Positions 24,609 through 32,888 of a DNA stretch of 41,320 bases are shown here, piece after piece (position 1 is the stretch's first letter; each line of letters begins with the position of its first letter). The position numbers were made by a program, and so were the translations under genes. A model generated the notes under the pieces. The model saw nothing but the letters and a program-made list of their open reading frames with translations, was not told the DNA's origin and made no database searches. This stretch comes from Deltaproteobacteria bacterium. Its GTDB lineage: Bacteria > Desulfobacterota > WTBG01 > CAIYCZ01 > CAIRTM01. The DNA lies in the NCBI GenBank assembly GCA_024276465.1, contig JAJRXD010000152.1, forward strand, positions 1 to 41,320, read 5' to 3'.

Positions 24609-24724
24609 TAATTAGTGCCAACCGAAAACCTTTTTTTTGTCAGCAGTGGCGGCAGGAGCCGGCTTTAGCTGCGAAGAACAGACCTGATAAAAGCGCCTGA
24701 AGGCGCTCCTACAGAAAATTATTG
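24609..24724 (-). repeat. REP-doublet-like repeat, copy 1
   Basis: Read on the minus strand this matches the copy at 30146-30266 almost throughout: an ATAATTTTCTGTAGGAG lead, an AGCGCCT/AGGCGCT hairpin, TTTTATCAG, a second hairpin GCT-AA-AGC, GGTTTTCG and CACTAATTA. Weaker similarity continues to about 24750. GTAGGAG and CTCCT ends face each other, as in REP doublets. Confidence 0.85.
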
Positions 24725-24968
24725 TTCATATTCCAACCTGAATCCTGATTTTCGGTCAGATAATGCAGAAGAAATTAAAGAATATTACAAATAATTTGTA
24801 GAAATATAAAAATATTTTTTAAATTTTCCCACGATAAAAAAATTTTTCACCCCTTATCTTCCTTGCAACCACAATATATAGTTGCTGAAAACAGCAACAA
24901 ACTCAATATATGGTGTTATCTGATTTTTGAAAAAAATTGAAACTAATTGAAAAAACTTCAATTTTCTC

Positions 24969-25037
24969 TTGACAAACCCCTTAACCACATACTATATTTC
25001 ATAACTAAAGTGGAGTTAAGTGGTGCATAGTGGCTAT
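24969..25037 (+). promoter_or_regulatory. mraZ promoter with triple MraZ box
   Basis: TTGACA (24969-24974) and TATATT (24993-24998) are spaced by 18 bases. Ten bases after the -10 come three direct repeats with an exact 10-base period, AAGTGGAGTT, AAGTGGTGCA and TAGTGGCTAT (25008-25037). MraZ is known to bind tandem GTGG-type repeats at its own promoter, so this is the expected autoregulatory site. Bound near the start point it would repress the whole dcw operon. Confidence 0.85.
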
Positions 25038-25065
25038 TTAACCCAAAGGGACAAAGGGGATTTCA

Positions 25066-25512
25066 ATGTTCAGGAGCAGAACTGATCAAACAATCGATGT
25101 AAAGGGCCGCATCATCCTACCGGTAAAATTCCGTGAGATACTTGCCAGAAACTATGACAACACCCTGGTGCTGACAAATTTTGACTCCTGTCTTATAGCA
25201 TATCCTACTGAAGAATGGATAAAAGTGGAAGAAAAAATTCGAAAACTCCCTTCGGGCAACAAGCAGGTCAGAACTTTCAAACGCTTCATTATTTCAGGAG
25301 CAACCGAATGCAGTGTGGACAGGCAGGGCAGGATTCTTATTCCCCCAAGCCTGAAAAGCTATGCCCAGCTTGAAAGGGATATTGTAACAGCCGGACAAAT
25401 AGATCATTTTGAGATTTGGAACAGAGAGAAGTTCTACGAAAACATCAGGCAGGGTCAGGATTTTGAAGCAAGCGAAGAAGTAAGCGAGTTTATAAACGAA
25501 CTTGAACTGTAG
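25066..25512 (+). CDS. mraZ: Transcriptional regulator MraZ
   Basis: 148 residues with the two AbrB-like swapped-hairpin DNA-binding modules of the family: TIDVKGRIILPVKFRE near the N-terminus and CSVDRQGRILIPPSL in the second half. MraZ forms a ring oligomer, binds tandem GTGG-type repeats ahead of its own gene and tunes the dcw operon. The matching repeats are at 25008-25037. The ribosome site is AAGGGG. It is the first gene of the cluster and lies eight bases before rsmH. Length is normal. Confidence 0.97.
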   Translation: MFRSRTDQTIDVKGRIILPVKFREILARNYDNTLVLTNFDSCLIAYPTEEWIKVEEKIRKLPSGNKQVRTFKRFIISGATECSVDRQGRILIPPSLKSYAQLERDIVTAGQIDHFEIWNREKFYENIRQGQDFEASEEVSEFINELEL

Positions 25513-25520
25513 GAACAGGC

Positions 25521-26462
25521 ATGGCTTACAGGCACACTCCTGTCCTCTTAAATGAATTCCTTGAATATATTAACTGTAAAGAGGGAGGGATTTATGTTGA
25601 CGCAACTGTTGGAAACGCCGGCCATGCATTACAGCTCCTGAAACAATACCCGAAGATAGGGCTTCTTGTGGGTATTGACTGTGACAGAGAGGCGGTTGAC
25701 TTATCAAAAAAAAATCTTGCGGCTTTTTCTCATAAAACAACAGTTGTTCACGGGAACTTCAGGCAGCTGAAAAAGATCCTTGAGCAGCTTGGAATCCATA
25801 AGATTGACGGAATACTTTTTGACCTGGGTATTTCAATGTCTCAGCTTAAAGATCCCCTAAGGGGGCTAAGTTTCAGTTTAAAGGGACCTTTAGATATGAG
25901 AATGGACAACAGCACTTCTTTCCAGGCAAAAGACCTGCTAAAGCAGGCATCAAGCCGGGAACTCGAAAAAATACTGCGTGAGTACGGGGAGGAACCCTGG
26001 GCAAAAAGGATTTCAGCCAACATCAAAAAGCACCTGCAAAAAAGCCCGCTACATGACACTGCTGAGCTTTCCGACATTGTACTCAGGTCAATTCCATCCA
26101 AGTTTTATCCCAAAAAAATTCATGCTGCAACAAGGACCTTCCAGGCCATTAGAATAGCGGTCAATGATGAGCTTAACTCGCTGATAAAAGGGCTTGATAA
26201 TGCAATAGATGTTCTTGGCCCGGCTGGCAGGATTTGCGCCATATCGTTTCATTCTCTTGAAGACAGAATAGTGAAAAACAAATTCAAAGAGTGGGCCAAG
26301 GGTTGCAAATGCCCCCCTGGCCTGCCTTTTTGTGCCTGCAATGAAAAAAAAAAGCTGAAAATTATTACAAAAAAACCGGTTAACCCGTCACAAGAAGAGA
26401 TCACTGATAACCCGCGTGCCAGAAGTGCCAAACTGCGGGCAGGGGAAAGGCTGCAGCAATAA
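25521..26462 (+). CDS. rsmH: 16S rRNA (cytosine(1402)-N4)-methyltransferase RsmH
   Basis: 313 residues. It methylates C1402 of 16S rRNA in the decoding centre using S-adenosylmethionine. The opening HTPVLLNEFLEYI, the SAM-binding VDATVGNAGHA, the LFDLGISMSQL loop, the RMDNS-like segment, and AISFHSLEDRIVK followed by a CKCPPGLPFCACNEKK cysteine-rich region and a C-terminal NPRARSAKLRAGER are all family signatures. It is usually the second gene of dcw clusters. The stop lies one base before the ftsL start. Confidence 0.98.
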   Translation: MAYRHTPVLLNEFLEYINCKEGGIYVDATVGNAGHALQLLKQYPKIGLLVGIDCDREAVDLSKKNLAAFSHKTTVVHGNFRQLKKILEQLGIHKIDGILFDLGISMSQLKDPLRGLSFSLKGPLDMRMDNSTSFQAKDLLKQASSRELEKILREYGEEPWAKRISANIKKHLQKSPLHDTAELSDIVLRSIPSKFYPKKIHAATRTFQAIRIAVNDELNSLIKGLDNAIDVLGPAGRICAISFHSLEDRIVKNKFKEWAKGCKCPPGLPFCACNEKKKLKIITKKPVNPSQEEITDNPRARSAKLRAGERLQQ

Positions 26463-26463
26463 A

Positions 26464-26817
26464 ATGATAAGCATCAGCACAGCAGCTGAAAAATTTATCC
26501 ACACCAATTTCCTGACACGTCAGAAAGTCAGGAGGAATACCGGCAACACAAGGAAAGTATCGTTTTTCATTGTCCTTTTAGGGCTTTCAGCCATGTTTTG
26601 CTTTTTTCTTTTCCTGTGGGCAAGAATTTGTATTATTGAAATCGGCTATCAGATATCAAGCACTCACGCCACACAGGAGAAGCTGATACAGGAAAACAGG
26701 AAATTGAAAATTGAAAGAGCATCTCTGAGTGCCCCCTCACGAATAGAAACAATTGCAAAAAACAAACTGGGGATGGTGACCCCCCATAACTCTCAGGTGG
26801 TTTTTTTAAAATGGTAA
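26464..26817 (+). CDS. ftsL: Cell division protein FtsL-like
   Basis: 117 residues from the ATG at 26464, directly after the rsmH stop; an in-frame upstream Met would overlap rsmH by 47 bases and is less likely. A basic cytoplasmic tail is followed by one membrane helix (VSFFIVLLGLSAMFCFFLFL, about 30-52) and a periplasmic coiled coil containing QEKLIQENRKLKIERA and a C-terminal IETIAKNKLGM typical of FtsL. It would join FtsB and FtsQ and activate the septal FtsW-FtsI pair. Sequence conservation is low in this family; position between rsmH and ftsI, size and topology support the call. Its last seven bases overlap ftsI. Confidence 0.9.
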   Translation: MISISTAAEKFIHTNFLTRQKVRRNTGNTRKVSFFIVLLGLSAMFCFFLFLWARICIIEIGYQISSTHATQEKLIQENRKLKIERASLSAPSRIETIAKNKLGMVTPHNSQVVFLKW

Positions 26818-28580
26818 AACTGAGAAGCCGAACCGAACTTAAAAAAAACATCCGTTTAATATGTTTTTCCTTTATTGTCCTCTTTTCCATTATTGCTGTC
26901 AGAGCCTATTTCCTTGGAGTACTCAGATACGGTGAACTGTCAAAAAGAATTCAGAATCAGCACAAATGCAAAATAGCCCTTACCCCTAACAGGGGCACAA
27001 TTTATGATAGAAACCATATGGAGTTAGCTGTAAGCATTGAGGTTGAATCGCTTTTTGCAAGACCGCACCTGATGAAAGATATAAATGATGCAGCAAAGAA
27101 AATATCTTCCGTCCTTGAAACACCCCGGTCACAAATATTAAAGAAACTTAACTGCAAAAAAAAATTCGTGTGGATTGAAAGAAAGCTCAACCCTTCCCGT
27201 GCAGAAAAGATTAAATCGTTTAACATTGCCGGATTAGGGTTTGTGCAGGAGTCGCAACGTTTCTATCCCAACAAAGAACTCGCTGGTCAGGTTCTTGGAT
27301 TTGCCGGCATGGACTCACATGGACTTGAAGGTCTTGAGCTCGAATATGACAGTGTTCTTAAGGGCCGGACGCGAGTGATGGTTGTAGAAAGGGATGCGCT
27401 TGGCAGGCATCTTTTTACCGAGGGATTAAAAACCGAAGACCATTCCGAGGGCCACGACATTATTTTAACCATTGATAAAAACATCCAGTATTTAGCGGAA
27501 AAGGAACTTCAGGCAGCTGTGTCAATATCACGGGCAAAAGGTGGAACTGCTGTTGTCATGGACCCATGGACAGGTGAAATTCTGGCCATGGCCATTGTTC
27601 CCCTGTTTAACCCGAATCAGTTTTTAAAATCAAAGCCTGAAATATGGAGAAACAGGGCTGTTACCGATCTGTTTGAACCTGGTTCAACCTTTAAATCCTT
27701 TCTGATTGCTTCTGCTCTGGAAGAAAAACTCATAAAATCAAAAGATATTTTCTTCTGCGAAAACGGGTCTTATCGTGTTGCCAACAGAATTATTCACGAC
27801 GTTCATCCTTTCGGATGGCTGAGTGTTAAAAAAATTTTAATGCATTCCAGCAATATCGGGGCAAGCAAAATATCCAGGCAGCTTGGAATGGAACTTTTTT
27901 ACAAGTATATCCGGAAATTCGGTTTTGGTTCAGAAACACAAATTCAATTTCCATCTGAGGCTACCGGCTTTGTCCCTCTGCCCTATCATTGCTCTGAACA
28001 TACTAAAAGTGCAATTGCTTTCGGACAGGGCATATCTGTTACAGCACTTCAGCTTGCCACTGCTTACTCTGCTATAGCCAATGGGGGTCTCCTCATGCAG
28101 CCCAGTTTTGTAAAAAAAGTGCTGGATTCAAGCGGAATGGTCGTGCAGGAAAATGCCTCTTCTTTCAGAAGCAGGGTTGTGTCGGAAAAAACCATGCGTG
28201 CAGTGAAGGATATGCTGAAAAGTGTTGTAAGGGAAGATGGAACAGGTGAAAAGGCCTCGGTTGCCGGCTTTACAGTTGCCGGCAAGACAGGAACTTCCCA
28301 GAAAACAGAAAAAAGAATTTCAGGCTATTCCAGAAAAAAAATAATTGCATCTTTTGCCGGGTTTGTTCCTGCTGACAGGCCAAGACTGACCATACTGGTT
28401 ATCATAGATGAGCCCGAGAAAATGGCATTTGGTGGTGAAATAGCAGCACCGGTATTCAGCAGAATAGCTCAATTTGCTTTAAATTATCTGCATGTTCCCC
28501 CTGATGCACCTCCGGAAAAATTACATTCAGGGTGGAAGGAAACAAAAATAATTTTTCCGGAAAACGGACAACGCGGATGA
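26811..28580 (+). CDS. ftsI: Septal transpeptidase FtsI (PBP3 class)
   Basis: 589 residues. The short cytoplasmic start and one membrane helix (about 15-35) are followed by the pedestal domain (NRGTIYDRN early) and the penicillin-binding transpeptidase domain. The active-site motifs are S292-T-F-K295 in EPGSTFKSF, S346-S-N348 in HSSNIGAS, and K492-T-G in AGKTGTSQK. It crosslinks septal peptidoglycan together with FtsW. The C-terminus ends after the transpeptidase domain and has no PASTA repeats, so it is the Gram-negative rather than the SpoVD/clostridial type. It overlaps ftsL at the start and murE (ATGA) at the end. Confidence 0.97.
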   Translation: MVKLRSRTELKKNIRLICFSFIVLFSIIAVRAYFLGVLRYGELSKRIQNQHKCKIALTPNRGTIYDRNHMELAVSIEVESLFARPHLMKDINDAAKKISSVLETPRSQILKKLNCKKKFVWIERKLNPSRAEKIKSFNIAGLGFVQESQRFYPNKELAGQVLGFAGMDSHGLEGLELEYDSVLKGRTRVMVVERDALGRHLFTEGLKTEDHSEGHDIILTIDKNIQYLAEKELQAAVSISRAKGGTAVVMDPWTGEILAMAIVPLFNPNQFLKSKPEIWRNRAVTDLFEPGSTFKSFLIASALEEKLIKSKDIFFCENGSYRVANRIIHDVHPFGWLSVKKILMHSSNIGASKISRQLGMELFYKYIRKFGFGSETQIQFPSEATGFVPLPYHCSEHTKSAIAFGQGISVTALQLATAYSAIANGGLLMQPSFVKKVLDSSGMVVQENASSFRSRVVSEKTMRAVKDMLKSVVREDGTGEKASVAGFTVAGKTGTSQKTEKRISGYSRKKIIASFAGFVPADRPRLTILVIIDEPEKMAFGGEIAAPVFSRIAQFALNYLHVPPDAPPEKLHSGWKETKIIFPENGQRG

Positions 28581-30115
28581 AGCTGTCAAGGCTTCTCAAT
28601 GCACTGGGGGAGGTGCAGTTCAGCGGAGATGAGGAGATGGATATTTCTTCAATTGAAATCCATTCAAAAAAAACAGGCCCGAACAGCCTCTTTATTGCAA
28701 TTCCGGGATTGAAAAGTGATGGGCATGATTTTTTAGAAAAAGCTTATAACGCCGGGGTCAGAGCGTTTGTAACGCAAAAACCCTTTAAAAGGCCGGGGGC
28801 AGCAACCATAATAGTGCCTGACTCCCGCACTGCTGTTTCAGAGCTTGCAGCAGAGTTTTACTGTCATCCGACAAAAACCATGACACTTATTGGCATTACA
28901 GGAACAAACGGCAAGACCACCACTGCTTTTCTCCTGGAATCAATTTTAAATGAAGCAGGACATTCTCCAGGCATTCTGAGTACAATTGAGTACAGGTATA
29001 AATCACATAAACAGAAGGCTGAAAACACAACCCCTGATCCAGTGACCCTGCAGAAAATATTCAGGGAAATGGCGGACGCTGACACAAAATATGCTGTAAT
29101 GGAAGTTTCATCCCACGGCCTGAACCAGCACAGGGTTGAAAACTGCCATTTTAACACAGCCATATTTACAAACCTGACACCTGAACACCTGGACTACCAT
29201 GGAACAATGGATGAATATTACCTCAGCAAAGAAAGATTCTTTACAGAGATATTAAGGAAATCATCAAAAAAAAACAGGGCAGCTGTTATCAATCTTGACG
29301 ATCCCATGGGCAGGCTGCTGCTTGAAAGAATACCATGTAAAACCATAAGTTACGGGCTCAAAAACGGAGATGTTCACGCTGAAAACACACTGTTTTCTGC
29401 CAGCGGGATTCAGGCAGATATTGTCACAAAAGACCAGACATTCAGTATCAAATCATTGCTGACCGGTACATTTAACCTTTACAACATACTTGCGGCCATT
29501 GCAGCATCAATGCATTTAAATATTTCCACAAAAAAAATCATACAGGGGATTGAAAAGACAACCGGCATTCCGGGCAGAATGGAACGTATTGAAAACAATA
29601 AAGAGATCTTTATTTTTGTAGATTATGCTCACACTGGAGACGCTCTGGAGAATGTTCTTAAAACACTGAAAAAAGTTTCAGCCCGGAAAATCCTTACTGT
29701 ATTTGGATGCGGCGGCGACCGCGATCAGGGAAAAAGACCTGTAATGGGCAGAGTTGCGGCAGATTACAGTTCTGTTGTCATACTCACATCAGACAACCCC
29801 CGCAGCGAAGACCCTGGAAAAATTATCAGGGAAATAGAAAAAGGGGTTGTGGAAAGAGGATTTACAAAAGCTGAAAACAATTCAGACACACATAACACGG
29901 GACAGCGATATTTTGTCATTAAAGACAGAAGGACTGCAATTCAAAAAGCAATATCACTGGCTCAACCCGGTGATGTAGTGCTGATCGCCGGCAAGGGTCA
30001 TGAAACATACCAGCAGACAGGCGATGGGATAATACACTTTGATGACAGAGAAGAGGTACGGCGGGCATTAAACAGTATGCAGGAACATATTCAGGCGCAA
30101 TTATATCGCGGCTGA
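28577..30115 (+). CDS. murE: UDP-MurNAc-L-Ala-D-Glu:meso-diaminopimelate ligase MurE
   Basis: 512 residues from the ATG at 28577, which overlaps the ftsI stop as ATGA; an upstream in-frame Met at 28532 is possible but less natural. It adds the third residue to the peptidoglycan stem. The ATP loop GITGTNGKTTT, the carbamylated-lysine region, EVSSHGLNQHRV, LTPEHLDYHG, and the substrate loop SDNPRSEDP are present. The DNPR motif marks meso-DAP specificity, fitting a Gram-negative wall. The last codons (…YRG) and the stop lie within a REP-like hairpin sequence (CGCGGCTGAAACCGCTCCTG), so the C-terminus appears to be set by a repeat. Confidence 0.97.
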   Translation: MKLSRLLNALGEVQFSGDEEMDISSIEIHSKKTGPNSLFIAIPGLKSDGHDFLEKAYNAGVRAFVTQKPFKRPGAATIIVPDSRTAVSELAAEFYCHPTKTMTLIGITGTNGKTTTAFLLESILNEAGHSPGILSTIEYRYKSHKQKAENTTPDPVTLQKIFREMADADTKYAVMEVSSHGLNQHRVENCHFNTAIFTNLTPEHLDYHGTMDEYYLSKERFFTEILRKSSKKNRAAVINLDDPMGRLLLERIPCKTISYGLKNGDVHAENTLFSASGIQADIVTKDQTFSIKSLLTGTFNLYNILAAIAASMHLNISTKKIIQGIEKTTGIPGRMERIENNKEIFIFVDYAHTGDALENVLKTLKKVSARKILTVFGCGGDRDQGKRPVMGRVAADYSSVVILTSDNPRSEDPGKIIREIEKGVVERGFTKAENNSDTHNTGQRYFVIKDRRTAIQKAISLAQPGDVVLIAGKGHETYQQTGDGIIHFDDREEVRRALNSMQEHIQAQLYRG

Positions 30116-30316
30116 AACCGCTCCTGATTCAGATTAAAATCTGATCAATAATTTTCTGTAGGAGCGCCTTCAGGCGCTTTTATCAGTTCTGTTTTTCGCG
30201 GCTAAAGCCGACTCCTACATACGCCGCACTAACAAAAAACAGGGTTTTCGTTCAGACACTAATTAGCATACACAAAGATCTTAGATATTATAGACAATTA
30301 ACTGCTTATTAAATTC
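30116..30316 (+). repeat. murE-murF spacer with REP-doublet-like repeat, copy 2
   Basis: The main block 30146-30266 matches the inverted copy at 24609-24724 over about 120 bases. It contains GTAGGAG, the hairpin AGCGCCT-TC-AGGCGCT, a second hairpin CGGCT-AA-AGCCG and then CTCCTAC, so two REP units face each other. A third unit, CGCGGCTGAAACCGCTCCTG (30105-30124), overlaps the murE stop. It interrupts an otherwise tightly packed operon. No T run follows the hairpins, so it need not end transcription, though it could change mRNA stability between murE and murF. Confidence 0.85.
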
Positions 30317-31729
30317 ATGAAATTAACAATTTCCGAAATCATAAAAGCAACACAGGGAAATCTTCTTACAGGAAGCCCTGAAAAAATCATAGACAATGTA
30401 TCTATTGACTCGCGCAGGATCTCTGCAGGCAGCCTTTTCATACCTTTAAAAGGAGAAAAATGCGATGGTCACATCTTCATAGATGCAGCGTTCAACCAGG
30501 GAGCAACTGCATCATTGCTCCGGAAAGGAAACCCTGTTATTCAAAGACTGAAAAATGTACTGCAGGACAAAATTCTGATTGAAGTTGAAGAGCCTTTAAA
30601 GGCTCTCGGGGATATTGCCCGCTGGTGGAGGGATAAATTTTCAGCAACAATTGTGGCAATCACAGGAAGTAACGGCAAAACAACAACAAAAGAGCTGCTC
30701 TGGAACATAATTTCAGAAAAAACAGCTGCCATAAAAAATCCTGGAAACTGGAACAATCTTATAGGACTGCCTCTGTCGCTTTTTCAGCTGAACGCAACCA
30801 TGAAAGTTGCAGTTCTTGAGATGGGAATGAGTGAAAAGGGAGAAATAGGAAGGCTCACGGAAATCTGCAAACCGCAAATAGGCCTTATTACAAACATCGG
30901 CCCATGCCACCTTGAAACACTGACTACACTTGAGGATGTTGCAGAAGCAAAGGCAGAGCTTTTTGAACGTCTTGAAAGCAGTGATATTGCCATAATCAAT
31001 AAGGATGATTTCAGAGCAGCATCTCTTGCAGAAAGAACACATGCTGAAATAGTTTCTTTTGGCGTTGAAAAAGGGGATATTCACGCCTTGAATATACGCA
31101 GTTACAACTGTTGCGGTGCTGAATTCGACCTTAATGTAATGGGAGAAAAGACCACAGTTCGTCTGAAATCTCTGGGCAAACAGTTCCTGAGCAATGCTCT
31201 TGCTGCTGCAGCAATTGCTCACACGATAGGTTCAGGCACAGAGGAGATAAGAAAAGGGCTTGAATCATTTACCGGCATACCAGGCAGGATGGAGACCATA
31301 AATCTTGGGGGCGTACAAATTATAAATGATGCATACAATGCCAACCCTGTTTCAATGCAGGCATCGCTGTCTGCCTTATCTTCAATTACAACCGGCAATC
31401 ACAAGATTGCTGTTTTAGGTGACATGCTTGAACTTGGCCCCCAGTCCATTAAATTCCATACACAGATAGGCGAAAAAGCAGCCGGCCTTAATATCGATCA
31501 CCTTTTTCTCATAGGAGATTTCTCCTCTTTTGTCAGGAAAGGGGCTGTATCAGGGGGAATGAACAGCAAAAATATTACTGTCTGTGACAACCTGAAAAAT
31601 ATTGCAGATATTCTTAAAAATAAAATGGTTGATGGTGACTCAATACTGCTTAAAGGCTCCAGAAAAATGGAAATGGAAAAAATTATTGAGTTACTTAAAC
31701 CCAAATTGAGCGATTCTAAAAAAACATGA
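30317..31729 (+). CDS. murF: UDP-MurNAc-tripeptide:D-Ala-D-Ala ligase MurF
   Basis: 470 residues. It attaches the D-Ala-D-Ala dipeptide and completes the cytoplasmic pentapeptide precursor. Three Mur-ligase domains are visible: an N-terminal part with SIDSRRISAGSLFIPLKGEK, the ATPase core with ITGSNGKTTTKELL and NWNNLIGLPLSL, and the C-terminal part with NDAYNANPVSMQASL and GDMLELG. The segment NDAYNANP is diagnostic for MurF. It follows a 200-base spacer carrying the REP-like repeat and lies 78 bases before mraY. Length is normal. Confidence 0.97.
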   Translation: MKLTISEIIKATQGNLLTGSPEKIIDNVSIDSRRISAGSLFIPLKGEKCDGHIFIDAAFNQGATASLLRKGNPVIQRLKNVLQDKILIEVEEPLKALGDIARWWRDKFSATIVAITGSNGKTTTKELLWNIISEKTAAIKNPGNWNNLIGLPLSLFQLNATMKVAVLEMGMSEKGEIGRLTEICKPQIGLITNIGPCHLETLTTLEDVAEAKAELFERLESSDIAIINKDDFRAASLAERTHAEIVSFGVEKGDIHALNIRSYNCCGAEFDLNVMGEKTTVRLKSLGKQFLSNALAAAAIAHTIGSGTEEIRKGLESFTGIPGRMETINLGGVQIINDAYNANPVSMQASLSALSSITTGNHKIAVLGDMLELGPQSIKFHTQIGEKAAGLNIDHLFLIGDFSSFVRKGAVSGGMNSKNITVCDNLKNIADILKNKMVDGDSILLKGSRKMEMEKIIELLKPKLSDSKKT

Positions 31730-31807
31730 TTTCACTGACTGTCTTTATCTGAAAAACAGCTCAGGTTAAGGAATAATTCTTAAACAATATAAGCAACAGG
31801 AAAGTCA

Positions 31808-32884
31808 ATGCTGTATCATTTGCTCTATCCACTGCATAAATATTTTATTTTCTTTAATGTATTCAAATACATTACTTTCAGAACAATATATGCGACTGTA
31901 ACAGCCCTGCTTTTAACGCTCCTTCTTGGACCGCTTTTCATAAAGAAGCTGAAGGAACTGAGGTTTAAACAGTATGTAAGAGAAGACGGCCCGGCGACCC
32001 ATCTCAAAAAGGAAGGAACACCGACTGCCGGTGGCATCCTGATACTTTTCTCTGTTATTGTTTCCACCTGCATGTGGGCGGATATCACAAACACTTATGT
32101 ATGGACTGTGCTTTTTTCATTGGCCGGCATGGGAGCCATCGGTTTTATTGACGACAGGGCAAAGATAACAAAGGGCAACAGCAAAGGGCTGAGTGTAAAG
32201 AAAAAACTCTGCCTTCAGGTCATTGTTGCTTCAGCTATTGCATTATCTCTTTATATTCATCCTGATTTTGATACCCGTCTTAGCGTACCTTTTTTTAAAA
32301 AAATAGTTCCTGACTTCGGTGCATTTTATATACCCTTTGCCATACTGGTCATTGTAGGGGCTTCAGATGCCGTAAACCTCACCGATGGCCTGGACGGCCT
32401 GGCCATCGGTCTTGTTCTCATTGTCACGGCAACCTATCTTCTTTTCTCCTACATAACAGGCCACTCCGGTCTTTCAGACTATCTGAAGATATCCTATGTC
32501 AGCGGCACTGGTGAGCTTACCGTGTTCTGTGGCGCTGTGTTAGGTGCAGGCATGGGATTTCTCTGGTATAACACTCATCCTGCAGAGGTATTTATGGGTG
32601 ATACAGGCTCACTGGCACTTGGCGGATCGCTTGGAACAATTGCAGTAATTACAAAGCACGAAATCCTTCTGGCAATTGTAGGAGGCATGTTTGTCATTGA
32701 ATGCCTTTCAGTAATTTTCCAGGTTGCATCATTCAAAACAAGAGGGAAAAGAATCTTTAATATGGCTCCGCTTCATCATCATTTTGAGCTGAAAGGCTGG
32801 GCTGAGCCAAAAATAATTGTAAGGTTCTGGATCATAGGGGTCATTCTTGCCCTTATTGCAATAAGCACCCTTAAACTGAGGTAA
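31808..32884 (+). CDS. mraY: Phospho-MurNAc-pentapeptide transferase MraY
   Basis: 358 residues, about ten membrane helices. It moves phospho-MurNAc-pentapeptide onto undecaprenyl phosphate and makes lipid I. Signatures are [31 protein letters not shown] with the DD pair, [15 protein letters not shown], the catalytic-region [12 protein letters not shown], and the [13 protein letters not shown] loop with its three histidines. It is four bases before murD, so the two are coupled. Full length, nothing unusual. Confidence 0.98.
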   Translation: MLYHLLYPLHKYFIFFNVFKYITFRTIYATVTALLLTLLLGPLFIKKLKELRFKQYVREDGPATHLKKEGTPTAGGILILFSVIVSTCMWADITNTYVWTVLFSLAGMGAIGFIDDRAKITKGNSKGLSVKKKLCLQVIVASAIALSLYIHPDFDTRLSVPFFKKIVPDFGAFYIPFAILVIVGASDAVNLTDGLDGLAIGLVLIVTATYLLFSYITGHSGLSDYLKISYVSGTGELTVFCGAVLGAGMGFLWYNTHPAEVFMGDTGSLALGGSLGTIAVITKHEILLAIVGGMFVIECLSVIFQVASFKTRGKRIFNMAPLHHHFELKGWAEPKIIVRFWIIGVILALIAISTLKLR

Positions 32885-32888
32885 AAAC

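Larger units (their letters stand above)
24502..25065. other. Divergent intergenic region between the TPR gene and mraZ
   Basis: 564 bases, no gene. It holds one copy of the REP-like repeat (24609-24724), an A+T-rich tract, and the mraZ promoter and operator (24969-25037). Confidence 0.8.
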
